Assembly (NCBI RefSeq): GCF_019457945.1
Contig: NZ_JAHZSU010000002.1
Location: 558,001 to 622,000, forward strand
Direction of reading: 5' to 3'
DNA length: 64,000 bases
DNA from: Ornithinimicrobium laminariae
GTDB taxonomy: Bacteria > Actinomycetota > Actinomycetes > Actinomycetales > Dermatophilaceae
Made by a program: the position numbers and the translations under genes. Below are positions 42,943-51,244 of this stretch, piece after piece (position 1 is the first letter of the stretch; each line of letters begins with the position of its first letter). The notes beneath the pieces were generated by a model. It ran no database searches, was not told the origin of the DNA, and saw nothing but the letters and a program-made list of their open reading frames with translations.

Positions 42943-43680
42943 CTATGAGGACTTCAGCGGCCCCCGCCACACACTGTCTCCGCTATGCGATGGGTCTCCG
43001 TCGTAGGCCTCCACCGAAACGTCAACGACCGAAAACTCAGCGGTAGAGAGATTCTCCGGTAGGGCGAAGTCTCCGGACTCACCATCTAGCAAACCGAGGG
43101 TGATCAGACCAGAGCTGTCTGGATTGAGTAACCACACCTCCAGGTATTGTCCCTCTAAATCCGACACCGAAGCTTGATCGATCCGCAGCACCTGTTGCCC
43201 ATCAATCATCAGAATTTCGGCCTGAGCTGGCTCCGCTGCACCGCTGAGTACGTCCAACTCTGCGGTCGCGACCAGCGACTCCTCCGGTTGCTGGTTCAAC
43301 AGGGCCGAACCTGCTAGCGCCACAACGGCCCCGACCCCCGCTGCTGCAGCCAGCCACCCAAGGGTCACGGCCGATTTGCTCTCCGGCTTGCCAGGGCTAG
43401 CACCCAACGACGTCACGGTGGCGAGGTGTGCATCGTCGTCTTTCGGCCCCGCGGGGCGGTCTTTAGCGTCGCTCCGCCCCACCGTCTGCTCGAGGATTTG
43501 GTCCCATACCCGGTCTGGCGGCATCTCCGTCATCGGGCCGGCCATCTTCAGTGTCTCGCGAGCATGGCTGAGGTCACGCGCGGCCCGTCGGCAGTCAGCG
43601 CAATCACGCAGGTGAGACGCCTCATGAGATGTGGGGCTTTGCAGTGCCCCGTGCACAAGGCGGTCATCGTCAATGTGCAT
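42943..43680 (-). CDS. RskA-type anti-sigma factor
   Basis: The 245-residue protein has an N-terminal zinc-anti-sigma motif (SHEASHLRDCADCRR, H-x3-C-x2-C), then a helix containing DRVWDQILEQ. One membrane segment lies near residue 115 (LGWLAAAAGVGAVVALAGSALL). The extracytoplasmic RskA domain has VLRIDQASVSDLEGQYLEVWLL. Such proteins hold a sigma factor at the membrane until proteolysis releases it. Its start overlaps the sigma gene by 11 bases, which makes the sigma factor its certain partner. Confidence 0.9.
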   Translation of the reverse strand: MHIDDDRLVHGALQSPTSHEASHLRDCADCRRAARDLSHARETLKMAGPMTEMPPDRVWDQILEQTVGRSDAKDRPAGPKDDDAHLATVTSLGASPGKPESKSAVTLGWLAAAAGVGAVVALAGSALLNQQPEESLVATAELDVLSGAAEPAQAEILMIDGQQVLRIDQASVSDLEGQYLEVWLLNPDSSGLITLGLLDGESGDFALPENLSTAEFSVVDVSVEAYDGDPSHSGDSVWRGPLKSS

Positions 43681-44269
43681 CCTTCACCTCCATCTCCGCG
43701 CGCAGTCGGCGCAGGGTGCGAGCATGGTGACTCTTCACCGTTCCCAGCGGCATGCTGAGATGTTCTGCAATTTGCGCCATGGTCATGTCGTGGACAAACG
43801 ACAGCACTAGGATGTGCCGTTGTGGGTCGCCAATCCGCTCTAACTCTTGCGCCAACGTCAACAGCACGTCGATCCGCTCGGGTGCCATACCCGTGTTGAG
43901 AGCATTGTCCGATAACTCTTCGCTGAGAGACGTTGGGTCAACCGACATCTCTCTACTACTCGGGCCTCGGCGCAGACTGTCTGCAACCTTGTGCCGTGTT
44001 ATGCCCACCAACCAGGCACCTAACGCTGAGTATTCGGGATCGAACCGGTCTTTGGATTGCCATGCTGCAACAAAGACTTGCTGGGTGACGTCCTCGGCTT
44101 CAAAAGGGCCGACAGCTTTTTTGGCCAATCCGAAGACGAGCGAGGCCCACCGCTGATACACCTGGGCGAAGGAGCCCTCATCGCCACGCTGAAAGGATCG
44201 CGCGATTTCGGCATCGGCGTCTACGCCGCTGCCCGCAGAACGGATCCTCTCACTCACGCACACCACCAT
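43670..44269 (-). CDS. SigK-like ECF sigma factor
   Basis: The 199-residue protein has region 2 (SFAQVYQRWASLVFGLAKKA, then AEDVTQQVFVAAWQ) and region 4 (DPQRHILVLSFVHDMTMAQI, then LSMPLGTVKSHHARTLRRLR), with no region 1 or 3. The start MVVCVSERIRS is used because the longer frame runs toward the sortase gene. It is released by the RskA-like protein encoded next. The upstream sortase and DUF4397 genes are probable members of its regulon by position, which is inference. Confidence 0.9.
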   Translation of the reverse strand: MVVCVSERIRSAGSGVDADAEIARSFQRGDEGSFAQVYQRWASLVFGLAKKAVGPFEAEDVTQQVFVAAWQSKDRFDPEYSALGAWLVGITRHKVADSLRRGPSSREMSVDPTSLSEELSDNALNTGMAPERIDVLLTLAQELERIGDPQRHILVLSFVHDMTMAQIAEHLSMPLGTVKSHHARTLRRLRAEMEVKDAH

Positions 44270-44309
44270 ATCGAGTCCCGGATGGCCATTTCCTAGGTGA
44301 TTCCTGCGA

Positions 44310-45011
44310 CTACTCGTCAAGCACCGGTGTCGCTGCAACCACCACGTTGTCGGTATAGCTGCCCACGTCCGCCTGCCACTCGCCGCTGCACGTGATGAGA
44401 ACTAACCGCTCTGAGCCCGCTCGCTCAAAAAGATCCGCTACTGGAAGGTCCCCTTTGTCAAACTGCTCGCGGCCAACGACTTCGTACGTCCGAGTGTTGC
44501 CGTCAGCCAGTTCCACGTCAATCAGGGTGCCCACCTCGGCCTGGCGCAGCGGCGCCATGGCCCCAAAACCTGCAGAAGTGTCGACATGTCCGGCCAAGAC
44601 GGTCGATCCACCATCGGTGGCCGGGGTGGCGCCAAACTTGTACCAACCAACGCGATCGCCATCTGCCGGGACTGCCATCTGATCGCCTTCAACTCCGAGC
44701 GCGTCGATGGGCGCGTCAATGTCTAGTGCTGGCACAGACACCCGGGTGGGCGCCACCACGCTGGGCGCAGACTGGTTGGCCAGATCAGCTGAAGAGCGGC
44801 CGACCTCGGGGGCAGTGGCGGGAGCTTGATTTTTCTCAGTGCGCGTCGCATCAGCGCTGGCCTCGGGCGTCACACTAATGGAGCCCACGGTCGCAACGTC
44901 TTCGTCTGCGGACGAAACCGAGTATCCACCGACGGCAAGCGCCGCCACCGAAACCGCCAGCACTCCGGCCCACACCGCTCTGGATGGGCCGGAGCGCTCA
45001 CGATGACTCAT
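44310..45011 (-). CDS. Class F sortase
   Basis: The 233-residue protein has an uncleaved N-terminal membrane anchor (AVWAGVLAVSVAALAVGGYSV), a low-complexity linker and a sortase domain. The catalytic residues are His in STVLAGHVDTSAGFG, Cys in RLVLITCSGEW and Arg expected near the end. The ITCSG motif is typical of class F actinobacterial sortases. It cleaves a sorting signal and joins the protein to the peptidoglycan or acts as a hydrolase. It lies eight bases after the DUF4397 protein gene, which is its likely substrate. The expected Arg is replaced or shifted: no R follows the Cys motif in the last 20 residues, so activity deserves a check. Confidence 0.83.
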   Translation of the reverse strand: MSHRERSGPSRAVWAGVLAVSVAALAVGGYSVSSADEDVATVGSISVTPEASADATRTEKNQAPATAPEVGRSSADLANQSAPSVVAPTRVSVPALDIDAPIDALGVEGDQMAVPADGDRVGWYKFGATPATDGGSTVLAGHVDTSAGFGAMAPLRQAEVGTLIDVELADGNTRTYEVVGREQFDKGDLPVADLFERAGSERLVLITCSGEWQADVGSYTDNVVVAATPVLDE

Positions 45012-45018
45012 CGTCAGA

Positions 45019-45819
45019 TCAGACGTTCTCGCGGCTCAGACGACGGCTGGCGACGACTGCACCAGCAGCGCCGGTCAAGGCCAGCCCGAACATCCACAGG
45101 GAAGCGTCGCCATCCAGGAGGCCAGCCTCACCGGTTGGCACGCCAGCGGGGTCACCGTGCAAGCCGTCAATGGTCTGCACTGCCAGCGCCAGGTTCTCGT
45201 CCTCAGCCGAGCCCCACGCATACACGATGGTGTTGGTGCCCTCAGCGAGGTCGACGTCAGCCGGACCGATCGCCACGGTTTCGGTGCCAGCCAGCACGAC
45301 GTCCGCGCTTACCGAGCCGGCATCAAGGTTCAACACTTCTTCGTTGGGGTTGGTCAGGCCCTCGATGACCGGGGTCTCACCCGCACGAACGTCGACAGCA
45401 GGGGCGGCAGCCGTGTGGCGAACCGTCAGCCGAGCCTGGCCGGCGTCCAACTGCGATGTGTCGTTGGCGAATGCGCTCAACATTGGCGTGCCTTCCGCGT
45501 CAAGGTGAGCGGCCAGCGTTAGGTTTGCGCCGCCGGGCACTTCAATGCCCTCAGCGGAGATGGCGGGGTCTGCCGAGTCGGGGTTGTCTCCGTCGACATA
45601 GACGTCAATGTCATAGTTGCCAGCGGGCAGTTCCAGCGGGTCGGTCAGTGTGCCGGGCTCAAAGTCAGAAATCGTCTCCTCGCCGTTGACATAGACGTCG
45701 ACGGTCAGGCCTGGAACAGCGTGTAGGACCGACACGTCCGAGGTGTCTTGAGCCAGGGCGGGAACGGCGGTGGCAACCAGAGCGAGGCTGGCAGCTGCAC
45801 CCCAAGCGATGGAACGCAT
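45019..45819 (-). CDS. Surface protein with two DUF4397 domains
   Basis: The 266-residue exported protein begins with a signal peptide (MRSIAWGAAASLALVATAVP, cleavage after ALA). It has two DUF4397 beta-sandwich units (about residues 28-120, with VSVLHAVPGLTVDVYVNGE, and 125-215, with LTVRHTAAAPAVDVR). A C-terminal helix with a basic tail (SLWMFGLALTGAAGAVVASR, then RLSRENV) completes it. Before that helix is VPTGEAG, a weak look-alike of a sorting motif rather than LPxTG. AAGGAGGAG stands nine bases before the ATG. It is first in the run DUF4397-sortase-sigma-anti-sigma. Confidence 0.88.
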   Translation of the reverse strand: MRSIAWGAAASLALVATAVPALAQDTSDVSVLHAVPGLTVDVYVNGEETISDFEPGTLTDPLELPAGNYDIDVYVDGDNPDSADPAISAEGIEVPGGANLTLAAHLDAEGTPMLSAFANDTSQLDAGQARLTVRHTAAAPAVDVRAGETPVIEGLTNPNEEVLNLDAGSVSADVVLAGTETVAIGPADVDLAEGTNTIVYAWGSAEDENLALAVQTIDGLHGDPAGVPTGEAGLLDGDASLWMFGLALTGAAGAVVASRRLSRENV

Positions 45820-45921
45820 GTAAATCTCCTCCTTGAGTAGGAAGTCCGATTGACTCCCTCTTGCTCCTCACTTCGCGAGATTCTTCGATTTAGTTGCAGC
45901 TTGTTGAAAATTCTTTTACAT

Positions 45922-45960
45922 GACGATGCCGCGGGCCCAAAGGGGACCCGCGGCATCGTC
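45922..45960 (-). terminator. Strong hairpin downstream of the BCCT transporter gene
   Basis: A perfect 14-base stem, GACGATGCCGCGGG with CCCGCGGCATCGTC, closes an 11-base loop. It begins 12 bases after the stop of the BCCT gene and is followed on that strand by a T-containing stretch. It would separate the transporter from the DUF4397 operon. Confidence 0.8.
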
Positions 45961-45971
45961 AGCAGTACGCG

Positions 45972-47981
45972 TTAGCGGTTGCTGTACTCCTCTTGCTGCA
46001 CACCTTCGGCACGCACCGTCCGTGCGTCCTCACGCTCTTCGGCGTCGTCCTCGGTGACCTTCTCACCAGAGGCCTCGATGTACTGGCCCGTCGCGTAGTC
46101 GTATTCGACTTCGTTGCCGTCCTCATCGAAGCGCTGGTACCACTCGGTGTATGCCGGGTCCGATGAGTCGAACCCGCGACCTGCGCCGTGGCCCTCCTGC
46201 GCCAACCCAACGTTGATCCCAAACTCGTCACCATGCTCGGCAACACCGCTTTGCACAGCCTCGTCGAGAGCATGCTCGCCATAGGAGTGGCGGATGATCA
46301 TCGGGTCGGTTTGCAGGTCCTTCCAGAAAGCCGCCAGCATCAAGAAGATCACGATGGAGAACGGCAGCGCCGAAACGATCACCAGGTTTTGCAAGCCCTG
46401 GAGCGCCTCGTTGCCACCGACCAGCAGCATCACGATCGCAATACCTGAGAGCATGATGCCCCAGAAGATCACGATGCCCTTGTCTGGCTCGGGCTTGCCC
46501 CGCTGGGACAACATGCCCATGACGAGCGAGCCAGAGTCAGCACTGGTGATGAAGAAAACAGCCAACATCAGCATGGCAACCACCGAAGTCAAACCACTGG
46601 CCGGCAGCGCGTCCAGCAACTGGAACAGCATGTCCTGAGGCGAAGCAGCGCCGCCCACATCGGCGGTGCCATCCAACTGGAACTTCATCGCCGTGCCACC
46701 CAGGATCGAGAAGGCCAGCAAGCAGACCACGGTCGGGACCAGCAGCACCACGGTGACAAACTCGCGCAGCGTCCGGCCGCGGGAAATCTTGGCGATGAAG
46801 ATACCGACGAACGGCGTCCAGGAAATCCACCAGGCCCAATAGAAGACGGTCCAGGCGTTAACAAAGGCCTCAGCGTCTTCACCCATGGAGGCGGAACGGG
46901 CCATCATGGTCGGCAACTGACGCAGATATTCGATAGCTGAGGTGGGGATGAAGTTCAGCAAGAACAGCGTCGGTCCACCAATGAAAATGAACGCACCAAG
47001 CAAGAAGGCAAGCACCATGTTGGTGTTGGACAACCATTGGATGCCTCGCGAGACACCACTAACCGCCGAAGCGATAAAGCAGACCGTCAACACGGCGATG
47101 ATCGCGATGATCGCGCTCTTACCCAGCGGGTCAAAGCCACCAACGATTTCCAGGCCACGCCCGATCTGCAGCGAGCCGATACCCAAGCTCACGGCGGTGC
47201 CGAAGAGGGTTGCAACAATCGCAAAGATATCGACAACTCGGCCCAGCGTGCCGCGGGCGTGCTTCTGGCCAAAGATGGGCTCCAGCACGCTCGACATCAG
47301 CGGGACCCGGCCGCGGCGATAGGCGCCGTAGGCCACGGCTCCACCGACCAGGGCGTACATGGCCCAAGCGTTGAGACCCCAATGATAGGTGGTCTGCGCC
47401 AAAGCAGTGTGCATGGCATCAATGGTCTCGGGCTCGACCGTCCCCGGCGGTGGCGCCAGGAAGTAGGTCATTGGCTCATACGCCCCGAAGAAGAGCAGGC
47501 CAATGCCCATACCGGCGCTGAACAACATGGCTAGCCATGAGGCTCGCGAATACTCCGGGCCCTCATTGTCCAGGCCCAACTTGATCTTGCCGAACCGCGA
47601 GAACCCCACGATCATCATGAAGACCACTGCGATGATCGCGAAGATGTTAAACAGCCAACCGATATTGGTCACCACCCAACTCAGGGCGGTGTCGGAGGCC
47701 GAGGTAAGGCCATCGGTGTCGAGCAGGCCCCAGGCGATGAAGGCCACGATTGACACGGCTGTTGCGCCGAAGACGATCTTGTCGGTGCCATACCGGATCC
47801 GCTGGTCTTCAACGGAAACTCCCGGCACCAAGGCAGGGTGCACACCGTGCGGGTAGTTGATCTCGCGGACGACTTCCGCGGTCTTCGCTCCGGCGCGCTG
47901 CGCCTTGGCTGCGATTCCTGCGCTTGGGTTGTCGGCCGCGCCTTGCGCACCGCTGTCAACAGGTGGTTTGTCTTCAGGCAT
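45972..47981 (-). CDS. BCCT-family betaine/choline/carnitine transporter
   Basis: The 669-residue protein has twelve membrane helices and long polar ends. The N-terminal 60 residues are cytosolic, and the last 110 form an acidic hydrophilic tail. The family core is seen in FGAYEPMTYFLAPPPGT, QTTYHWGLNAWAMYALVGG and the signature FYWAWWISWTPFVGIFIAKISRGRT, whose W-W-W pattern binds trimethylammonium groups. It imports compatible solutes with sodium or protons for osmoprotection. GGAGGC lies just before the ATG. No synthesis gene for betaine is adjacent, and the MscS channel at 16.6 kb is a separate osmotic system. Confidence 0.94.
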   Translation of the reverse strand: MPEDKPPVDSGAQGAADNPSAGIAAKAQRAGAKTAEVVREINYPHGVHPALVPGVSVEDQRIRYGTDKIVFGATAVSIVAFIAWGLLDTDGLTSASDTALSWVVTNIGWLFNIFAIIAVVFMMIVGFSRFGKIKLGLDNEGPEYSRASWLAMLFSAGMGIGLLFFGAYEPMTYFLAPPPGTVEPETIDAMHTALAQTTYHWGLNAWAMYALVGGAVAYGAYRRGRVPLMSSVLEPIFGQKHARGTLGRVVDIFAIVATLFGTAVSLGIGSLQIGRGLEIVGGFDPLGKSAIIAIIAVLTVCFIASAVSGVSRGIQWLSNTNMVLAFLLGAFIFIGGPTLFLLNFIPTSAIEYLRQLPTMMARSASMGEDAEAFVNAWTVFYWAWWISWTPFVGIFIAKISRGRTLREFVTVVLLVPTVVCLLAFSILGGTAMKFQLDGTADVGGAASPQDMLFQLLDALPASGLTSVVAMLMLAVFFITSADSGSLVMGMLSQRGKPEPDKGIVIFWGIMLSGIAIVMLLVGGNEALQGLQNLVIVSALPFSIVIFLMLAAFWKDLQTDPMIIRHSYGEHALDEAVQSGVAEHGDEFGINVGLAQEGHGAGRGFDSSDPAYTEWYQRFDEDGNEVEYDYATGQYIEASGEKVTEDDAEEREDARTVRAEGVQQEEYSNR

Positions 47982-48199
47982 TGGGAGGCTCCTCAGGTTC
48001 GATTAGGTCCATCTCTTACTGCCAAACCCGACTAGCATACCCAAACGTGACATTTTGCGTTTGCTTGACTCTTATGTTGGCAGCGAAGCCATGACCTGCA
48101 GATTATTTAATCTTGAATCATACTGAGTGTTCGCTGATAAATAATGCCGCAGTATGTACGGGTGGCTGCCCGTTGACCCTGAAGGTCGCGTCAGGCAAA

Positions 48200-48232
48200 G
48201 AACGGCCCCCACCCAAAGGGTGAGGGCCGTTC
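48200..48232 (-). terminator. Hairpin downstream of the CWB2/5'-nucleotidase gene
   Basis: The arms GAACGGCCC and GGGCCGTTC, with a further CACCC/GGGTG pairing inside, close a small loop. It begins about 35 bases past the nucleotidase stop and is followed on the minus strand by TTTG. It is the probable end of that transcript. The surrounding 286-base gap to the BCCT start holds no gene. Confidence 0.75.
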
Positions 48233-48267
48233 CAAACAGCGTGCTACATGACGCTAAACGTCAGGCG

Positions 48268-50955
48268 TCACAGGCCGGCTACCCGGTCTTCTGGTGCGGA
48301 CACCGGGTTGTTGGCTTCAAGGTAATCAACCAGGTTGGCCAGGTCTTCCGGTCCACCCAAGAGGTTGGTGCCATTGGTGAAGGCGGTGAACTGGTCGCCA
48401 CCTTCAGCCAAGAAGCTCAGCGTCGACACTCGGTAGGTGTCGGCCAAGACCAGCGGAGTGCCGTTCAGCTCCATGTTGCTGACTCGGGAGCCAACGGGCT
48501 GGGTGGCATCCCAGGTGTAACTGAAGCCATCCGAAACACCGAGCGCCAATGTCTGACGGCTACGGTCCTCGACGAACTGCTGCTCCAACACGTCCTTGAT
48601 GTCTTGGCCAGTCATGTCGATGGACACCAGCAGGTTGCCAAACGGCATCACTGCGTAGGCATCGGCATAGGTGATGTCACCGGCGGGCAGGCTGGAGCGC
48701 ACGCCACCGACATTCATGAACGCAATCTCGGCTCCGCCTTCGTCGGCTCCATCCGTGCCAAACAGGATCGAGTCTGCGATCAGGTCAGCCATCGGAGTTT
48801 CGATGCCTCGGTCGCCGCTGGAATCTCCAGTGATGTCTTCGGCTGCACTGCCGACGACAGTTGCGCCAGCTTCGTCCGAGAGGGCTGCCCAGCCATCAAC
48901 CAAAGCAGCGACCTCGGGGTCTTCATTGCCCTGCAAGACCAAGTGGTTCTCAGCAAAGCTGGCGTCGCGGTCAACGTCGCCGGTGCTGCGGCTGATCGTC
49001 AGGTTGGTCTCGGTCACGGCCCGGCCATACTGGTTGGCACTGGTCACCAGGCGGTCGTTGCCGGCCGGGTCGGGGATGTTGCAAACGTAGGGCTCGTGCG
49101 TGTGACCGGTCACGATCAAGTCGATCGATGGGTCAAGACCTTCGGCAATGGCGACCATCGGCCCACTGATGCCCTCACAGCTGTTATAGCCACCAGTTGC
49201 GAAGCCACCTTCATGCATCATCACCACGATTGACTCGACACCCTGGGCCTGCAGTTCTGCGGCCTTTTCGTTCGCCGTGTCGATCTCATCGCGGAACTCG
49301 ACGGAGGAAACACCAGCGGGGCTGACCAGAGTCGGCGTGGCTTCCAGGGTCATGCCGATGAAGCCGACATCAACGCCGTCCATGTTTTGCACAGCAGTGC
49401 CGGGCAACAGGGTTTCGCCGGTCTGGCTGTCCCTCTCCACCACGTTCGCGGCCAACCATTGGAAGTCAGCACCGGCGTAGTCGCTGCCGTTGCCACAGCC
49501 GTCCGTCGGATGGCAACCGCCATTCTGCATGCGCAGCAACTCTTCGGTGCCCTCGTCGAACTCGTGGTTGCCGACGCTGCTGTAATCAAGGCCAATGGCG
49601 TTCAGGCTGTCGACCGAAGGCTCGTCGTGGAAGATGCCCGAGAGGAACGGGGAGCCGCCAATCAAGTCGCCAGCTGCCACGGTCACCGTCTGATCGGAAT
49701 AGACATCAGAACGCAGCGCGTTCAACGTTGTCGCCAAGTTGGCAACGCCGCCGACCAAGTTCTGCTCCGGATCCTGGGTCTCGGTGAGCGTTGCACCCTC
49801 ATCCACTTCGAGGTGACCGTGATAGTCGTTAAACGACAGCACCTGAGCGTGTAGCGAGTCATTCCACGTTGGCGCCGCGTCCACCACGACAGCTTCGACA
49901 TCTGCCGACAAGGCGGCTTCACCACCCATCAGGTAGATGCTGTCCGGGCTGAGACGGTCCAGGGCAATGAAGCTCGCCTTAGGCAGGTTCGCCTGACGAC
50001 TCAGCACAACCGCCTCGCCGTAGTAGCCCGCGGAACCAGAAGCACTCAAGGCATCCGGGAAGTTCTCCCCAGACGCGACCCACGAAACCTCGGTGTCCTG
50101 CGGGAAAAATTCGGCGACGGCGGCAGAAGTCCCATAGCGGTCAGTGCCGGCCACACGCTCAACCGGGAAGCCCAAGTCAGCAATGTCAGTGGCTACCTGC
50201 TCAGAGAGCGCGCCTTCGCCGCCTAGGACAACGACTGCTTCCGGGGCCAACGCAGTCAGACGCTGCCCGGCAGCATCGCTCAAACCGTCGCTTTTGCTGA
50301 GCAGCAGCGGAGCGCCAATGGAGCTAGCCAGGGCCCCGCCAGACAGGGCGTCAGGGAAGTCCTGGCCGGTGGCCACGAAGGCAACCTCAACCGCATCCGG
50401 GTCAAAATTATCCGCGATCAGCCCGGCCGTTTCGTAGCGGTCAGATCCCCCGATCCGAGAAACGTTGTATCCGGCGGCAATAGCCTCATCCTCGACCTCG
50501 GCCGACACAGCCCCCTCACCACCAACGATGACGACGGTCAATCCCTCGGGCGTTTCAGCCTCCAGGGCGGCGTACTCCGCCAGCCAAGGAGTGAGGGCAT
50601 CCGATGGAGTCAACAGCACCGGGATCCCTTGCGATCCAGAACCATCAATCTGCGGGGTAAGGCCCGCCGGGGCATCGTTGGCCTGGGTCCGGGCAGAGAG
50701 CGCGTCAGCGAACACTTCACCAGAGGCGAGGAAGATAGTGTCGCCGCCTCGGTCGATCGCTGCGTCGAAGGACGTCTCGTAGCGGTCAGCGCCAGCGAGA
50801 CGGTCAACATGATCGCTCACGTTGATGACTTCCGTGGGGGCAGCTGCCCCGGCCAAAGACGGCAGCGCCGCCCCGGCAGACATAGTGAGCGCGAGGCCCA
50901 TGGCCGCACTCAGCGCTACCGTTTTGCGGCGACGCGGTGGATTCGGATGACTCAC
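48268..50955 (-). CDS. Secreted 5'-nucleotidase/metallophosphatase with CWB2 wall-binding repeats
   Basis: The GTG start is chosen because AAGGAG lies seven bases upstream. The 895-residue protein has a signal peptide (ending near SLAGAAAP) and then three CWB2 repeats over residues 30-330. The repeats show DRLAGADRYETS, SRIGGSDRYETAG and ERVAGTDRYGTSA, each with FADALS/FPDALS and a GGEGALS-like loop. The 5'-nucleotidase part follows, with VLSFNDYHGHLE, GNHEFDEG, VVMMHEGG and VTGHTHEPYVC. The C-terminal substrate domain has FMNVGGVRSSL and NLLVSIDMTGQDIKDVLEQ. The repeats tether it to wall polymers, where it would free nucleosides and phosphate from extracellular nucleotides. Confidence 0.92.
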   Translation of the reverse strand: MSHPNPPRRRKTVALSAAMGLALTMSAGAALPSLAGAAAPTEVINVSDHVDRLAGADRYETSFDAAIDRGGDTIFLASGEVFADALSARTQANDAPAGLTPQIDGSGSQGIPVLLTPSDALTPWLAEYAALEAETPEGLTVVIVGGEGAVSAEVEDEAIAAGYNVSRIGGSDRYETAGLIADNFDPDAVEVAFVATGQDFPDALSGGALASSIGAPLLLSKSDGLSDAAGQRLTALAPEAVVVLGGEGALSEQVATDIADLGFPVERVAGTDRYGTSAAVAEFFPQDTEVSWVASGENFPDALSASGSAGYYGEAVVLSRQANLPKASFIALDRLSPDSIYLMGGEAALSADVEAVVVDAAPTWNDSLHAQVLSFNDYHGHLEVDEGATLTETQDPEQNLVGGVANLATTLNALRSDVYSDQTVTVAAGDLIGGSPFLSGIFHDEPSVDSLNAIGLDYSSVGNHEFDEGTEELLRMQNGGCHPTDGCGNGSDYAGADFQWLAANVVERDSQTGETLLPGTAVQNMDGVDVGFIGMTLEATPTLVSPAGVSSVEFRDEIDTANEKAAELQAQGVESIVVMMHEGGFATGGYNSCEGISGPMVAIAEGLDPSIDLIVTGHTHEPYVCNIPDPAGNDRLVTSANQYGRAVTETNLTISRSTGDVDRDASFAENHLVLQGNEDPEVAALVDGWAALSDEAGATVVGSAAEDITGDSSGDRGIETPMADLIADSILFGTDGADEGGAEIAFMNVGGVRSSLPAGDITYADAYAVMPFGNLLVSIDMTGQDIKDVLEQQFVEDRSRQTLALGVSDGFSYTWDATQPVGSRVSNMELNGTPLVLADTYRVSTLSFLAEGGDQFTAFTNGTNLLGGPEDLANLVDYLEANNPVSAPEDRVAGL

Positions 50956-51244
50956 GAATTTCTCCTTTGGTTCGCTCCGAAGCACGGCAATGTGCCCGGA
51001 CGCAGGGGGTCGTCTAGGCAACTTACCCCGATAGAGAAGTCGATGGAATGAAAATCAGGAAACGAATAGATAAATACCGTGTTCCCGCTCTGACCACCTT
51101 TTTCTTCTGAACTCTTGACTATGCGGGCGCGGTCGTGGTCTTCTTGCACTTCCCATCCAGAGCGGCCGAGAGATCTGGCTCTACGACGCCGCAGCAACCA
51201 TCCCACACGGGAAAGGTGCTCACGCCAGGATCGATGGAGGATCG

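Noticed and set aside
48154..49233. 359-codon plus-strand frame opposite the 5'-nucleotidase
   Set aside because: It is antisense to a clear enzyme, crosses the terminator hairpin, and has no recognisable domain.
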